From Elgaria multicarinata webbii (taxonomy: Eukaryota; Chordata; Lepidosauria; Squamata; Anguidae): 64,000 nucleotides of DNA. Below the pieces are notes generated by a model. The model was not told the origin of the DNA and made no database searches. It saw only the letters and a program-made list of their open reading frames with translations. Shown in pieces: positions 1 through 12,600 of this stretch (position 1 is the stretch's first letter; every line of letters starts with the position of its first letter). The stretch is from contig NC_086179.1 of NCBI RefSeq assembly GCF_023053635.1, positions 4,416,001 through 4,480,000 on the forward strand, read 5' to 3'. The translations under genes were made by a program, and so were the position numbers.

Positions 1-602
1 CAATATCAACGGGTGTCCTGAAGTTTGGCCTCAATGAACTGCCTCAACTACCGAGGTCTCCCAAAGGGTAGCTAAGAACCAGGGAGCCGGAACGCTTCTG
101 TCGTGCCTTTGCAGTGCAGTGCACTGCGCCCTGAAGAAGGACCGTTGTTAGGAGCGGGGGGGGACATCTACGGAGGGGGCTCAGGCAAAGAATGGGTCTC
201 GATTACCCCCAGACCCTTGACGCTGCCGGATGCTAGGGCCAAACGAAGAGCAGCTGCTCAGCGGGGCGTGATCAGCCTCCCCCAGCGTGTCCCAGGGCAG
301 GAAGGAGGAGGAGGAAAAGCTCAGAGCTCCTTGAGCTTGCAAGGGAGGCTGGCAAAATAAGGGGTCGTCCTTCGTTCAGAGCAGTAAATGCACGAAAGCC
401 ACACAGCTGCTTCCCCCCCCCCGTGCTGAAGTGGGGGCAGGTCAAGACCTGGGTCAATAGACCCACCTACTCCTCAGCTGCCCTAAAAGACTATCTCAAT
501 TCTTTAGTGGTGTCATTTCTTCTGGGTACGAAAGGTCCACTTGATGACCCATCGGCAGGACTGAACCAGGACACCCTCACCCCCCTTCCCTGGGTCACGT
601 AC
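1..602. other. COPG2 intron 8, partial
   Basis: This unique-looking, moderately GC-rich sequence has a short C-run near 412. No COPG2 exon 9, repeat family or other feature is recognised. Open frames here are short and lack codon structure. Confidence 0.6.
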
Positions 603-689
603 CTGCACCATGATGTTGTCGCTGGAAGCAGCTTCCTGGGCCTCGTTGATCCACCGTTTGACCACATCATAGTTGATCTTCATCATGTG
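603..689 (-). CDS. COPG2: COPG2 exon 8
   Basis: This 87-nt exon (29 codons, phase 0) runs from [19 protein letters not shown] to SSDNIMVQ. The acceptor ends TTCTTTCCAG and the donor is CAG|GTACGT. The next expected peptide (YHALGVLYH) is not found to its left, so exon 9 lies outside the window. Confidence 0.95.
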
Positions 690-3600
690 CTGGAAAGAAT
701 TGTCCAGAATCAATGAAGAGGAACGCAGGAAGCTGCCTTATCTTGAGGCAGAGCCTTGGTCCATCCAGCCCAGTACGGTCAAGGCTGACTGGCACCAAGG
801 GCTGCCCAGGGTTACGGGCAGGATTATTTTCAGCCCTACCTGGAGGTCCCAGGAATTGAACCTCTGCATGCAAAGCACGTGCCATAGCTCCATGGTCATA
901 GAATGATAGAGCTGGAAGGGGCCTACAAGGCCATGGAGTCCAACCCCCTGCTCAATGCAGGAATCCCTCTTCAAGCATCCCTGACAGATGGTTGTTCAGC
1001 TGCCTCTTGAAGGCTTCTAAGGTGGAAGAGCCCACAACCCCTTCTCTAAATGCTGGCTGAGGACCTGGCTTAAACCACCATTACATGGGTGAAATTGCAC
1101 AGGTGTAGCATTATTTTTAAAGGGGGGGATTAAATGTCCCAGCCTGCAATTGCAGCAGAAGGAAATGCATATGAACACATAGAAACTAATACAGAGACAC
1201 AAAACAAAGTAAGAACAGTGGCTTGAATGCACCCGGGGGTCTCCTCTAGCTATTCAATGTCCAACCAGCAGGTGGAGCCTTGGCAGGTAGGATATACAGG
1301 TATTGGAGGGAAGGAGGGTGGGGAATTATTTAATTTTCTGCTTCAGTGACAGTCAAAGCTTTTACCTGTCTAGGGGAACAATGGAACGGTTACGGGTGTG
1401 GGTTGGAGGGCAGACATGTGGGGATGCCAAGGTGCCCTTACGTGCAGGGAATCAGGCGTAAGGCAATAATTTCCTTTTAGGATTTGCTTTTTCTTGCATT
1501 TGCAAAGAATCTGTGTGCAGGCAGGCCTCCAAAGAAGCACACAGGAGAGTTCATATTTCATCCGGGACAAAGAGAGGAGGTGGTATTTCATCCTTATTAG
1601 GTATTAACCATGTCTGTGACTCCAACATTTCATTGTGGGATTGGATGACAGGACGGGATATAGGAAGCTTGAGAATGTGGCAAGTCAGGCTGGGTGACAG
1701 GGATGAATATATGTCATGTCTAACCCTACTGCACCTGTTTGGGAGAAGGTATTTCAGGTAATCAATCAGAATCCGTTTCGGACCTAGAGGAGGCAGCGCC
1801 AGACACCAGCCAGCCTGTACCAGTGGGGGAGGAAGCTCTCACGAGCGATACTCCAGCTGGGAGTCAGCCCTCTCCAGAGCTTATCTCCTCAAGGCCAAAT
1901 CCTACACACTCAGTGGGAAGTGAGCTTGCTTCCGGAGGAGAGTGCTCCACCAAGCTAGCTGACGCTAGGGTCCACTGGAAGCTCAAACACGCAGAGCGGA
2001 AGGAAGGTGTGAGAAAGTCAGTCCGACTAGGATTGCGCCAGAACCTGCCTCCGCACCAGGCTCTCTGAAGTTACGAGCCTTTGGGAAGGGGCTTCCTGTT
2101 CTCCTTGGTTGGACAATCGTCTCACTTAAGTTTGCATAGTTTTGCCTAGGGGGACATTCCCAAGAGATTAGACTCTCTTCAGGTAGGAGAGATGTTTGCT
2201 GATTAATAAAAGCTTTGTGGATTACCTAGCAGGCCTCGTCATTTGCCTCCCATCAAAAGCAGGAGTGTTCCGAGAAACACGACAATATAGATGGAAAAGC
2301 AGTTGCCCAGGAACCAACAGGTCACTCTCTCTCTCTCACACACACACCCTCCACCCAGTTGTTGAGCAGAATTAATCCATCCAGACGACGGCCATGACAC
2401 TGCTTCACTTACTAAGGAAGACACCAGCGCCGAACTGGATACACTGGGGACTTTATCCACAATGGCTTGTTTCATGTACCTCTCAATAGCTTGCAGCATC
2501 GTTCCCTGCGAAATCAAGGAGAAAACAACAATGGGGATGGATCTCTAAGCAGCACATTTGCCAGAAATACGAAAAGACGGAATTGCATCGTCTCAGGATC
2601 GTTTGTGTTCTGCAAGTTCAAACAGAACCTGATAAAGAATCACAGAATAGTAGAGCTGGAAGGGGCCTACAAGGCCATCGAGTCCAACCCCCTGCTCAAT
2701 GCACTGATCTTGGCCTCGATTCCTAAGGGGTTCACGTTCCTTTTTAAAAATAAAAGCTTCTCGTCTTCCCACTTATGAAAATAACCACACGGACGGCGCT
2801 TGCTGCTAGCTCCTGTGTTCAGTAGGTCACGGTTCTGGGTCTGGCGTTGCGTCTTTCCATCACCGTCACAAAGCCCCCTTTAACTATCTCCAGACGTTCT
2901 TCCCCCAACACCACTCACCTTTTCTTATCATTTATTTCATTTTTAAATGTGCTTTTTCAAAAATTAGGCAACACGGTTTTTAAAAAAAGAAGTTTAAGCC
3001 TTTAAAAAGGGTCTTGAAAAAGCTACATTTTACTAACGCTGAAGAACGACATTGGGACGGAAGCGCAGAATTGGAAGGTTGTGTGAACGGGCCTGCCCCG
3101 GATCGGTTAAGCTCTAAACAAGGATCTGCCCTCTCCGTCTGCACACATTTGAAGAGGTGATCTGGGTCCAGAGCCCAAAAGCCAAGGACCAGATTGCCAC
3201 GGGATAACCCGTAACCTACGGCCTTGAAAATGGACAGCGCTAAACTTCAGATTAATTATTATTATTACTATTACCGTATTTCTTCAATTCTAAGACGCAC
3301 TTTTTTCCCTAAATAAACAGCTCTAAAAATGGAGTGCGTCTTAGAATCGATGGCGTCTTAGAACCGAAGCAATATGGTAGATGCAAAAAGACTCTATCCT
3401 ATTAAAAAACGGTCTGAAACATCCATTCTCTCTAGCTTTATTGCTTTTAGAAAGCTGAGCAAGCAGGGCTTTTTAAGATTGCTTTGCAGGTTGATTGGGG
3501 CCTACAGCGCGCCCCGTGCAGCTCCGGCCCTCGTCAGCTGCGCCGGGAAGACACGTGGCTCCAAGAGTCAGGAGGCTCACCACCCCCAAGCACCGCTCCC

Positions 3601-6600
3601 CCCCCCCAGCCGCCGCGCTGGGAAGTGCGCGTCCCGCCTGGAACTCCTTACGCCCGCGGAAAAACCTGTGCCCGGAGGCTAAAGAAGTGCTGCTCCACCC
3701 AAGCTGCTCTCACGCGGCAGCTCCAGCTCCAGCCGTCTCTCTCCTCCGCGTGCAGGCAGGCCTCCAAAAGAGGAAGTTCCTGCAGCAGCCGCGAGCCAGG
3801 CGAGCCAAGAGGAGCTGGGAGGGTAAGCGCCTGGTTTTTTGCTTACCCCTAAGCCCCTCCCAGCCCAGTGGCACCAAAACCCAGCTCTTTCTAAGATATT
3901 TCTAAGAAATTTCTAAGAAATTCTACTCATAAAAGATATTCTAAGAAATTTATTTTTTCTTAGAATCAAAGCTTTTTTTTTCTGTTGGTGGTACTGAAAT
4001 TAGCGTGCGCCTTAGAATCGATGGCGTCTTACAATCGAAGAAATACGGGTACATTTATATACCGCCCCATAGCTGAAGCTCTCTGGGCGGTTTACAAAAA
4101 TGAAAACACTGAACATTAAAAACAGATACACAAAACCATTAAAAGCATAAAACCAGGTTAGATGCAATATCCATTTAAAACAAATGTTCTGGGTAGGTTA
4201 AAAACTCGACACACGTTGTTAAATGCCTCGAAGAAGTTTAGGCTCGGCTCTCATGAGTTTTGTGAGAACAATGTGTTCACCAAGCTTCTCCTCCTGCAGT
4301 TTGGGGGTGGGGGTGGGGGAACAATTCACATGTCCAGGTGGAGCAAGAGAGACAGTGGCCTGAAAGTGGATCCGTGCAGATTTTAACACATTGTCAAGCA
4401 GCTCAAATTGTGGTTCCTGCTTATAGGCAACACTTCCTTAAAGCCATGGAAAAAATGACCGGAAGGCAGAGGAAAGGGGGGGGAGAGAAATATTTCGGGA
4501 CGACGCATTGGAGGGAAGACGCCTTGGTGACAAAACTGGAATTTCATTAAGTTTGGGCTTAATGTTGCAAGCAAAGACTTTCAGGACGGGAAGATTCTGT
4601 ACTTACGTCCGTGATCCGGCAGAGCGCCCTAATGGCCGGGCCTCGGTACACGTCTTCTTTCCCCGTCATGTCTTTGGTCAAGCTGGAAGAGTGAAGGCAG
4701 GGAGGGGTCTGTTTCACACAGTGCTCTTTGCAGGACACAGGTGGGCATGAGTTCAGCCACCCATGCATCATCGTAAGAACATCAGAAGTGCCCTGCTGGA
4801 TCAGACCAAGGGTCTATGTAGTCCAGCACTCTGATCACACAGGCGTCAGCCAGGGACCAACAAGCAAGCCAAGTGCAACAGCACCCTCCCACCCATGTTC
4901 CCCAGCAACTGCTGCACACAGGCTTACTGCCTCGGATACTGGAGGTAGTATACAACCATCAGGGCTAGTAGCCATGGATAGCCTTCGTCTCCAGGAATTG
5001 ATCCAACCCCCTTTTAAAGCCATCCAGATTGGTGGCCGTCACTACATCTTCTGGTAGTGAGTTCCATAGTTTAACTCTGCGCTGTGTGAAGAAGTGCTTC
5101 CTTTTATTTGTCTTGAATCTCCCACCCATCAGCTTCATGGGATGACCCCACTGGGTTCTAGTATTTTGAGAGAGGGAGAAAAATGTCTCCCTGTCCACAT
5201 TCTCCACACCAGGCATAATTTTGTACACCTCTATCATGTCTCCCCTCAGCCTCCTTTTTTCCAAGCTAAACAATCCCAGACTAGATTCCTATAATGCCCT
5301 CAAACACGGGGCTGGCTTTGAAGACCGCCGGAAAATTCAGTCGCCCAAAATGCGGCAGCCGGACATTTTTCTGTCGCTTGCAGGTTAGAGCACATTTTCC
5401 CAATCTTACAACAGCTCCACGGGCTTCCTTTTGCTTCCAGGCTCAATTCAAAGTGGTTCTTTTGGTCTTTAAAGTCCTAAAAAGCTCCCGGGGATACGAT
5501 GGGGGCATGTCACCTCATCAGGAGAAGCTCCACAATTTTCACTGTACACCTCGAGACGCCCCCTCAGATGACAAAGACACAATTGGAACGGTGTGTCTCA
5601 TACATGCGAGTTGTCTCCTCAGGAGCAAGCACAGGTTTGCCTTCGTGCCGTGTGTGAAACAGCCCCTTAGATGGCAGAAAAGGCTGCATAACAATGAACT
5701 GTGGCAAACCGCCCAGAGAGCTTCGACTACTGGGTGGTATAGAAATGAAATGTAGGGCTGTGCATGACCCCCCTCCCCCGAACCACTTCGGATCTCAATC
5801 CGGACCTTCCGGATCGGGCCTGAACTGGTTCGGGTCAATCCGGAACCACCCCACCCCCAACCCAGAGGTCCGCATCGATATTCAGACGCCATTTTGCCCC
5901 CCCCTTCACACTTACCTGCCTCCGTGGCGGACAGCGAAGGCAGGTAAGTGGGGAAGGGGGGACAAAATGGCGGCAGAATAAGCCCCCCTTCCCCGACTCC
6001 ACTGCCGTCGCACATGGACCACGGCGGCGGAGCCAGGTAAGCCCCCCATCCCACTTCCCTGGCTCCGCCGCGGTCTGTGTGGCTGCTTCAACTGCCGCCA
6101 ATGCCTAAGGCCGGAACTAGGCTGTGGAACTGGGTTTAGGAGGTCCGGATCGGCCCGCTTCGCTTCGGATTCGGGGATCCGAAACAGAGTGGAGCACACC
6201 CCTAATGAAATGATCGTTCCAAAACAACAGCACACGAGAGACAGGGAGGTTGACTAGCCCAACCCTACTGACCGAAGCCAGGGCCTCCACGCCCAACTGA
6301 ACGCCAGGAGAAAAATTTGGGGAGGCCCCAATCATTGAGATGAGAACACTGTTACCTGCTGGTCACGATGATAACATCCTCCGAAATGTTGGCCATCTCT
6401 TTGATAGTGAGGTAACACATCCTCCTTAAGGTTTGCTGCGGAAAGAGCAGGATTAGGCCGAAACACCCCGCAAAGTCAACCCTGGAAACACCAACTACTC
6501 TCACAGGTATGCGAGAGACAGGAGAGAATCCGCGCTGTATTCTGGGGTTATGGTCAAGGACATCGTCATGACACGTCTCTCAAGACGGAAGGTGGACCTT

Positions 6601-9600
6601 TCTAAGGGAGAAGGGCAGACCGTGAGTATCCTGCCTTTCTGTTCCTAAAACGAGAGGCCACTTACCCTTGTTTAAAAGGAAAAGGAAAGGAACCTCTCGT
6701 GCAAGCACTGAGTCATTGCTGACTCTTGGAGGGACGCCAGCTTTCACTGATGTTTTCTTGGCAGGCCTTATAGCGGGGTGGTTTGCCGTTGCCTTCCCCG
6801 GCCATTATTCCCTTTCCCCCAGCTAACTGAGTGCTCATTTTACCGACCTTGGGAGGGTGGAAGGCTGAGTCGACCCGAGCCCGCTGCCTGAAACCTACTT
6901 CCACTGGGATCGAACTCAGGCCGTGGGGAGAGTTTCAGCTGCAGAAACTGCTGCTTTACCGCTCTGCGCCACACGAGGCTCATCCTCGTTTAAAACATCC
7001 CTATAAAACTCATTTTAAAAAAGGAGACCTGGTTGAATCCAACATCAGTCCAACTCAGCCATCCCCAATCTGGTGACCCCCCAAGGGGGGGGGATTATGT
7101 GAGCTGAAGTCCAACACATCAAGAAGGCCAGTCTAACTGAAGTGCCGCCTATTTCAATGGGTCTGCTCTAAGTAGGGCCAACACTGGATACAACCCAAAA
7201 GCTGTAATATTAGGTTTTCAGCAGAACGTAGACACATCAAAGTTAACTCATGGATTGCCCAGCCAAATGCATACCTGAACAGGAATGCTTGGCCTGTATT
7301 CTAAAGGCAGAGAGAGATAAATAGAGAGAGAATGATAGAATAGAAGAGTTGGAAGGGGCCTCTAAGGCCATCGAGTCCAACCCCCTGCTCAATGCAGGAA
7401 TCCACCCTAAAGCATCCCTGACAGATGGTTGTCCAGCTGCCTCTTGAAGGCCTCTAGGGTGGGAGAGCTCCCTAGGTCATTGATTCCATTGTCGTACTGC
7501 TCTAACCATCAGGAAGTTTTTCCTGATGTCCAGCCAGAATTACAACTTCCTGTAACTTGAGCCCGTTATTCCGTGTCCTGCACTCTGGGATGACTGAGAA
7601 GAGATCTTGGCCCTCCTCTGTGTGACGACCTTTCAAGAAATGACGTCAGCTGGGTCTCCTGGGGCTAGGAGATCCAGAACCAAGAAGGCGTTAATGCACA
7701 TTCCCACTCGGCTAACTTCAGGTGAGAGTGGGATGAAAGGCAGGGCCTCCACTGAAGATCTAAACCTGCCTTCCCCAACTTGGTGCCCTCCAGGTATGTT
7801 GTTCTACCATCGGCCATGCTGGCTGGAAGATGCTGGGTGTCACCGTCCAATGCAGCTGGAGGGCACCAGGTTGGGGAAATGCTCTGACTGTGCAGGTAGG
7901 TCTAGAGCAGCCTTCCTCAACCTGGGGCGCTCCAGATGTGTTGGACTACAACTCCCAGAATGCCCCAGCCAACTGGCTGGGGCATTCTGGGAGGTGCAGT
8001 CCAACACATCTGGAGTGCTCCAGGTTGAGGAAGGCTGGTCTAGAGGGAAGGAGGTGGTGGTGGTGTTTCAAGCTTCTCCCATCAGTCCTCTCCATCTGCA
8101 AACATCTTGACCGGTCCATAAACAGCAGCGCCACCCAACCCGCCCATCCTCCCCCTGCGATAAACTGGACAGGCCCTGCCTCCACTCTCTGCCTGTTGTG
8201 ATGGCCCCATTGTACTACGGATGCTCTTCAGCGCAGGGCACCTGGAGGGGGACCTTAAAGGACACTGGAAGTCCACACAAGCTCTGGTCCTTTTCTTTTC
8301 GACAATCCTAGGTCTGGACCTAGGACAAAAGAAAGCACTACAAACCAACCGCCGGGTTTTGCTAACACTCTTGGGGAAGCCGAAGTGTTTACTGGACAAC
8401 TCCTAGGAAAAGCCTGCACAATACAGACCACGGATCCCTGTGCACTAGTGCTTTTTTAAAATCCATCTTTTGTATCAGGTGCAACAGTGAGAATTTAATT
8501 CTGCAGAAAATGGGCCAGCATTCTTGATTAATAGAAAAATGGGGGGGGGGGGGGAATAGGCCCGGATGCCATTCACAGAGACAGACTAATTTGTACCCTA
8601 ATCTCTTTTGAATCTTGTACCGTTAAATTTATTTATTTATTACATTTCTATACCGCCCAATAGCCGAAGCTCTCTGGGCGGTTCACAAATTTAGACACAT
8701 TTGGTTGTGAAAATCCCATACAGAAAACTTAAAAACAACAACTCAAGGACTCTTCATGTAGTCAAGAGGAAGGGGGAGAGGAAATCGCCTGTCCTGGAGC
8801 ATTAGCCACTTACATCATTTGACTGGAATAACCTTGTCATTGCAAAGAAGGCCTCTGTGGCTTCTGTTGTTCCAAAATGTTCACCCTAAAGAGGAAAAGA
8901 AACCAAAGAACATCAAACATGAAGCTAACGTGCATTAAAAATAAAAAAAAAATGTTCGGTGAAGATTGTTTTTTAGCTCCAAAAATCTCTTTCAGCTGTA
9001 TTCATTTCAGGTGACTCGAGAACTACCTAGAACGTGCACTGACTGCAGATTGCTGCCACGTCACACTTAAGAATATGAGAAGAGCCCTGATGCTGGATCA
9101 GACCAAGGGTCCATCTAGTCCAGCACTCTGTTCACACAGTGGCCAACCAGCTGTTGACTAGGGACCACAAAGCAGGGCACAGTGCAACAGCACCCTCCCA
9201 CCCATGTTCCCCAGCAACTGGTGCACACAGGCTTACTGCCTCTGATACTGGCGATAGTACACAACCATCAGGGCTAGTAGCCATGGATAGCCTTCTCCTC
9301 CAGGAATTGATCCAACCCCCTTTTAAAACCATCCAAATTGGTGGCCATCACTACAGCTTGTGGTAGCGGGTTCCATAATTTAAATATTTCAAGAGACCAA
9401 ACCCCCAATTGTTCACGCACACAGCTTTACACACAGTTTTACAGACTCCGATGGATCATAAAACAGCATGAAAGTTGACTGCCCAACAGCTTCGTATGAA
9501 TGCGGAAATACCTTGAGCTTTTTGTGAACCGCCCAGAGCGCTTCGGCTAATGGGCGGTATAAAAATGTAACAAATAAATAATACATCTTGTGGTAGTGAG

Positions 9601-12600
9601 TTCCATAATTCAACTATGCACTGTGTGAAGACGTCCTTCCTTTCATTCTTCCTGAATCTCCTACCGATCAGCTTCACTTACTCCTACTGCAAGGGATGGG
9701 GATCAATTTTAACAGCAAAAGGGGAAAGTGGGTGGGGAGAGGGTTTGCACTCCTCACATGCACAACCCTTTTGCTTTTAAAATTGGGCCCCATCCCGTTT
9801 TTGTCCCCTTTAGTCCCTCTTCCCAGGATTTTTTCACACAGCAAGTAGTAGTTCTTGTTTATTCATTCAGTCGCTTCCGACTCTTCGTGACTTCATGGAC
9901 CAGCCCACGCCAGAGCTTTCTGTCGGCTGTCGCCACCCCCAGCTCCCCCAAGGTCGAGTCCGTCACCTCCAGAATATCATCCCTCCATCTTGCCCTTGGT
10001 CGGCCCCTCTTCCTTTTGCCTTCCACTTTCCCTAGCATCAGCCTCTTCTCCAGGGTATCCTGTCTTCTCATTATGTGGCCAAAGTACTTCAGTTTTGCCT
10101 TGAATACCATTCCCTCAAGTGAGCAGTCTGGCTTTATTTCCTGGAGTATGGACTGGTTGGATCTTCTTGCAGTCCACGGCACTCTCAGAATTTTCCTCCA
10201 ACACCACAGTTCAAAAGCATCTCTCTTCCTTCGCTCAGCTTTCCTTATGGTCCAGCTCTCGCAGCCATAGGTTACTACGGGGAATACCGTTGCTTTAACT
10301 ATGCGGACCTTTGTTGTCAGTGTGGTGTCTCTGCTCTTAACTATTTTATCGAGATTTGTCATTGCTCTCCTCCCAAGAAGTCAACGTCTTCTGATTTCCT
10401 GGCTGCAGTCAGCGTCTGCAGTAATCTTTGCACCCAGAAATACAAAGTCTGTCACTGCCTCCGCGTTTTCTCCCTCTATTTGCCAGTTATCAATCAAGCT
10501 GGTTGCCATAACCTTGGTGAATTTGGCTACTAGGAGGAGGGCTTTCTCCGCTGTGGCACCCCGGCTGTGGAACGAGCTCCCCAGAGAGGTCCGCCTGGCG
10601 CCTACACTGTACTCCTTCCGTCGCCAGCTGAAGACCTTTTTATTCTCTCAGCATTTTAACACTTAATTTAAACTTAAATTTAAATTTTACTTCAGTATCT
10701 AACTCTGTATTTTAAGCTTATTTCGATTTTGCTGCGTGGTTTTTATCCTGGTTGTGCTTTTTATACTGTATTTTGTATTTGTGCTTTTAACCTGTTGGTT
10801 GTTTTATTATAGTTTTAATTTTTGTGAACCGCCCAGAGAGCTTCAGCTATTGGGTGGTATAAAAATGTAATAAATAAATAAATAAAGCCACAGGGAAGGA
10901 AGCCAAAGGAGGGGAGGGTTCAGTTATTCTCACCACCCCCACCACAACCAGCTCCGGCTTTTAAAATCAGACCTGCTGCCCCACACCCGTTTCTATGAGA
11001 CCGGGACAGTTCCATGACACACACACAGCTGCCACCGTCACTTCTGGTTCGACCCTGACTCATCAGCCAACGCCTGCAACTGAATTGCGTGAAAGCGACT
11101 GCATTTACCTGGTTCAGCAAGTAAAGGATCTTGGTCAGTATGTGCAGACATCTTCTTGGATTTATGGGGGTCTCGTTAAAGATACGTGCCTGTGTGGAAA
11201 TAAAAGAAACGGTGTAGAAAACAGGGATAACAGTTAAGACAGCCTTCCCCAACCTGGTGCCCTCCAGAGTTGACCTGCAACTCCCAGCACCCCATGCCAA
11301 GATGGCCAACAGTGAGGAATGCTGGGAGCTGCAGTCCAGGACATCTGGGGTGCACCAGGTTGGAGATGGCTGCAGAGTCCCTTTTGCTCCCCTCCTCCAG
11401 CAGCTCCTTCTCCTAGAGCTCGACAGCAGCAGCTAAGTGAGCCTCCAGCCCTCACTCCGAGAAAATACTCCTTGCAAATACCTCCCAGGCAACAAGCTGC
11501 AGCACCTCTTGATTTTTATACCTGCAGGTATCATTTTTAAACAACATGGAATGTTTGCAAAATACTGAAAGGTGATACTTAGATTTGTGACACCCATACA
11601 ACATGCAGAAGACCCTTCCAGCTGAAGACCTGATGGTGTAAACATAGCCACGGCACACTTGGCCAAAGACGGGGTTAGCTACTTCACGCTGGATCTAAAT
11701 CTACCCAAATTGTAAGCCAAATCGTTTGGGGAGGGGGCACAATTCCCATGATCCCTAACCACTGGCTCTACTAGCCAGGGCTGATGGGAGTCGCGGCCCT
11801 CCAGATGTGTTGGCCTGCAAGCTGCCCACTCCTGATCTTTTATCCTTTTTATCAGAATCATAGAATAGTAGAGTTGGAAGGGGCCTACAAGGCCATCGAA
11901 CCCAACCCCTTGCTCAATGCAGGAATCCACCCTAAAGCATCCCTGACAGATGGTTGTCCAGCTGCCTCTTGAAGGCCTCTAGTGTGGGAGAGCCCACCAC
12001 CTCCCTAGTGAACTGATTCCATTGTCATACTGCTCTAACAGTCAGGAAGTTTTTCCTGATGTCCAGCTGGAATCTGGCTTCCTTTAACTTGAGCCTGTTA
12101 TTCCGTGTTCTGCACTCTGGGAGGATCGAGAAGAGATCCTGGCCCTCCTCTGTGTGACAACCTTTTAAGTATTTGGAGAGTGCTATCATGTCTCCATTTC
12201 TCCTGACTCTCCAGTGCCAGCAGCCATCCTTCTCTGCAGAAACCTGGTGCTTGGGGCTGAGAAGTCAGCAGCCCCGTTCAGACAACACGCTAAACCATGC
12301 TGCTTAACCACAAAATGGTTAAAGGAACCATTTTGTGATTAAGCAGCATGGTTTAGCGTGTTGTCTGAACGGGGCCCACGGCTGCCTGACAGCCACAAAG
12401 GCAGGTCCAAGGGAAGTAGTTGTAGAAAGGTCTGGCAGAGACTTGGTGGGCCAGCAGTGGCCCGTTTAGGGAAGAGAAGCCTAGCTGGCCACCAGCTCTG
12501 ATCTGCACACCCCAAACTTGATTGCAAAAAGAGGCTGTTGCCTAGAAGAAAGGATGTAAAGAAAGACTCAGTCGTACCTCCTGGAGAATGGCACTCTTTT

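Noticed and set aside
5539-6335. Long minus-strand frames (up to 171 codons)
   Set aside because: They run across the boundary of an L2-like LINE and a GC-rich MITE and have no consistent codon pattern.
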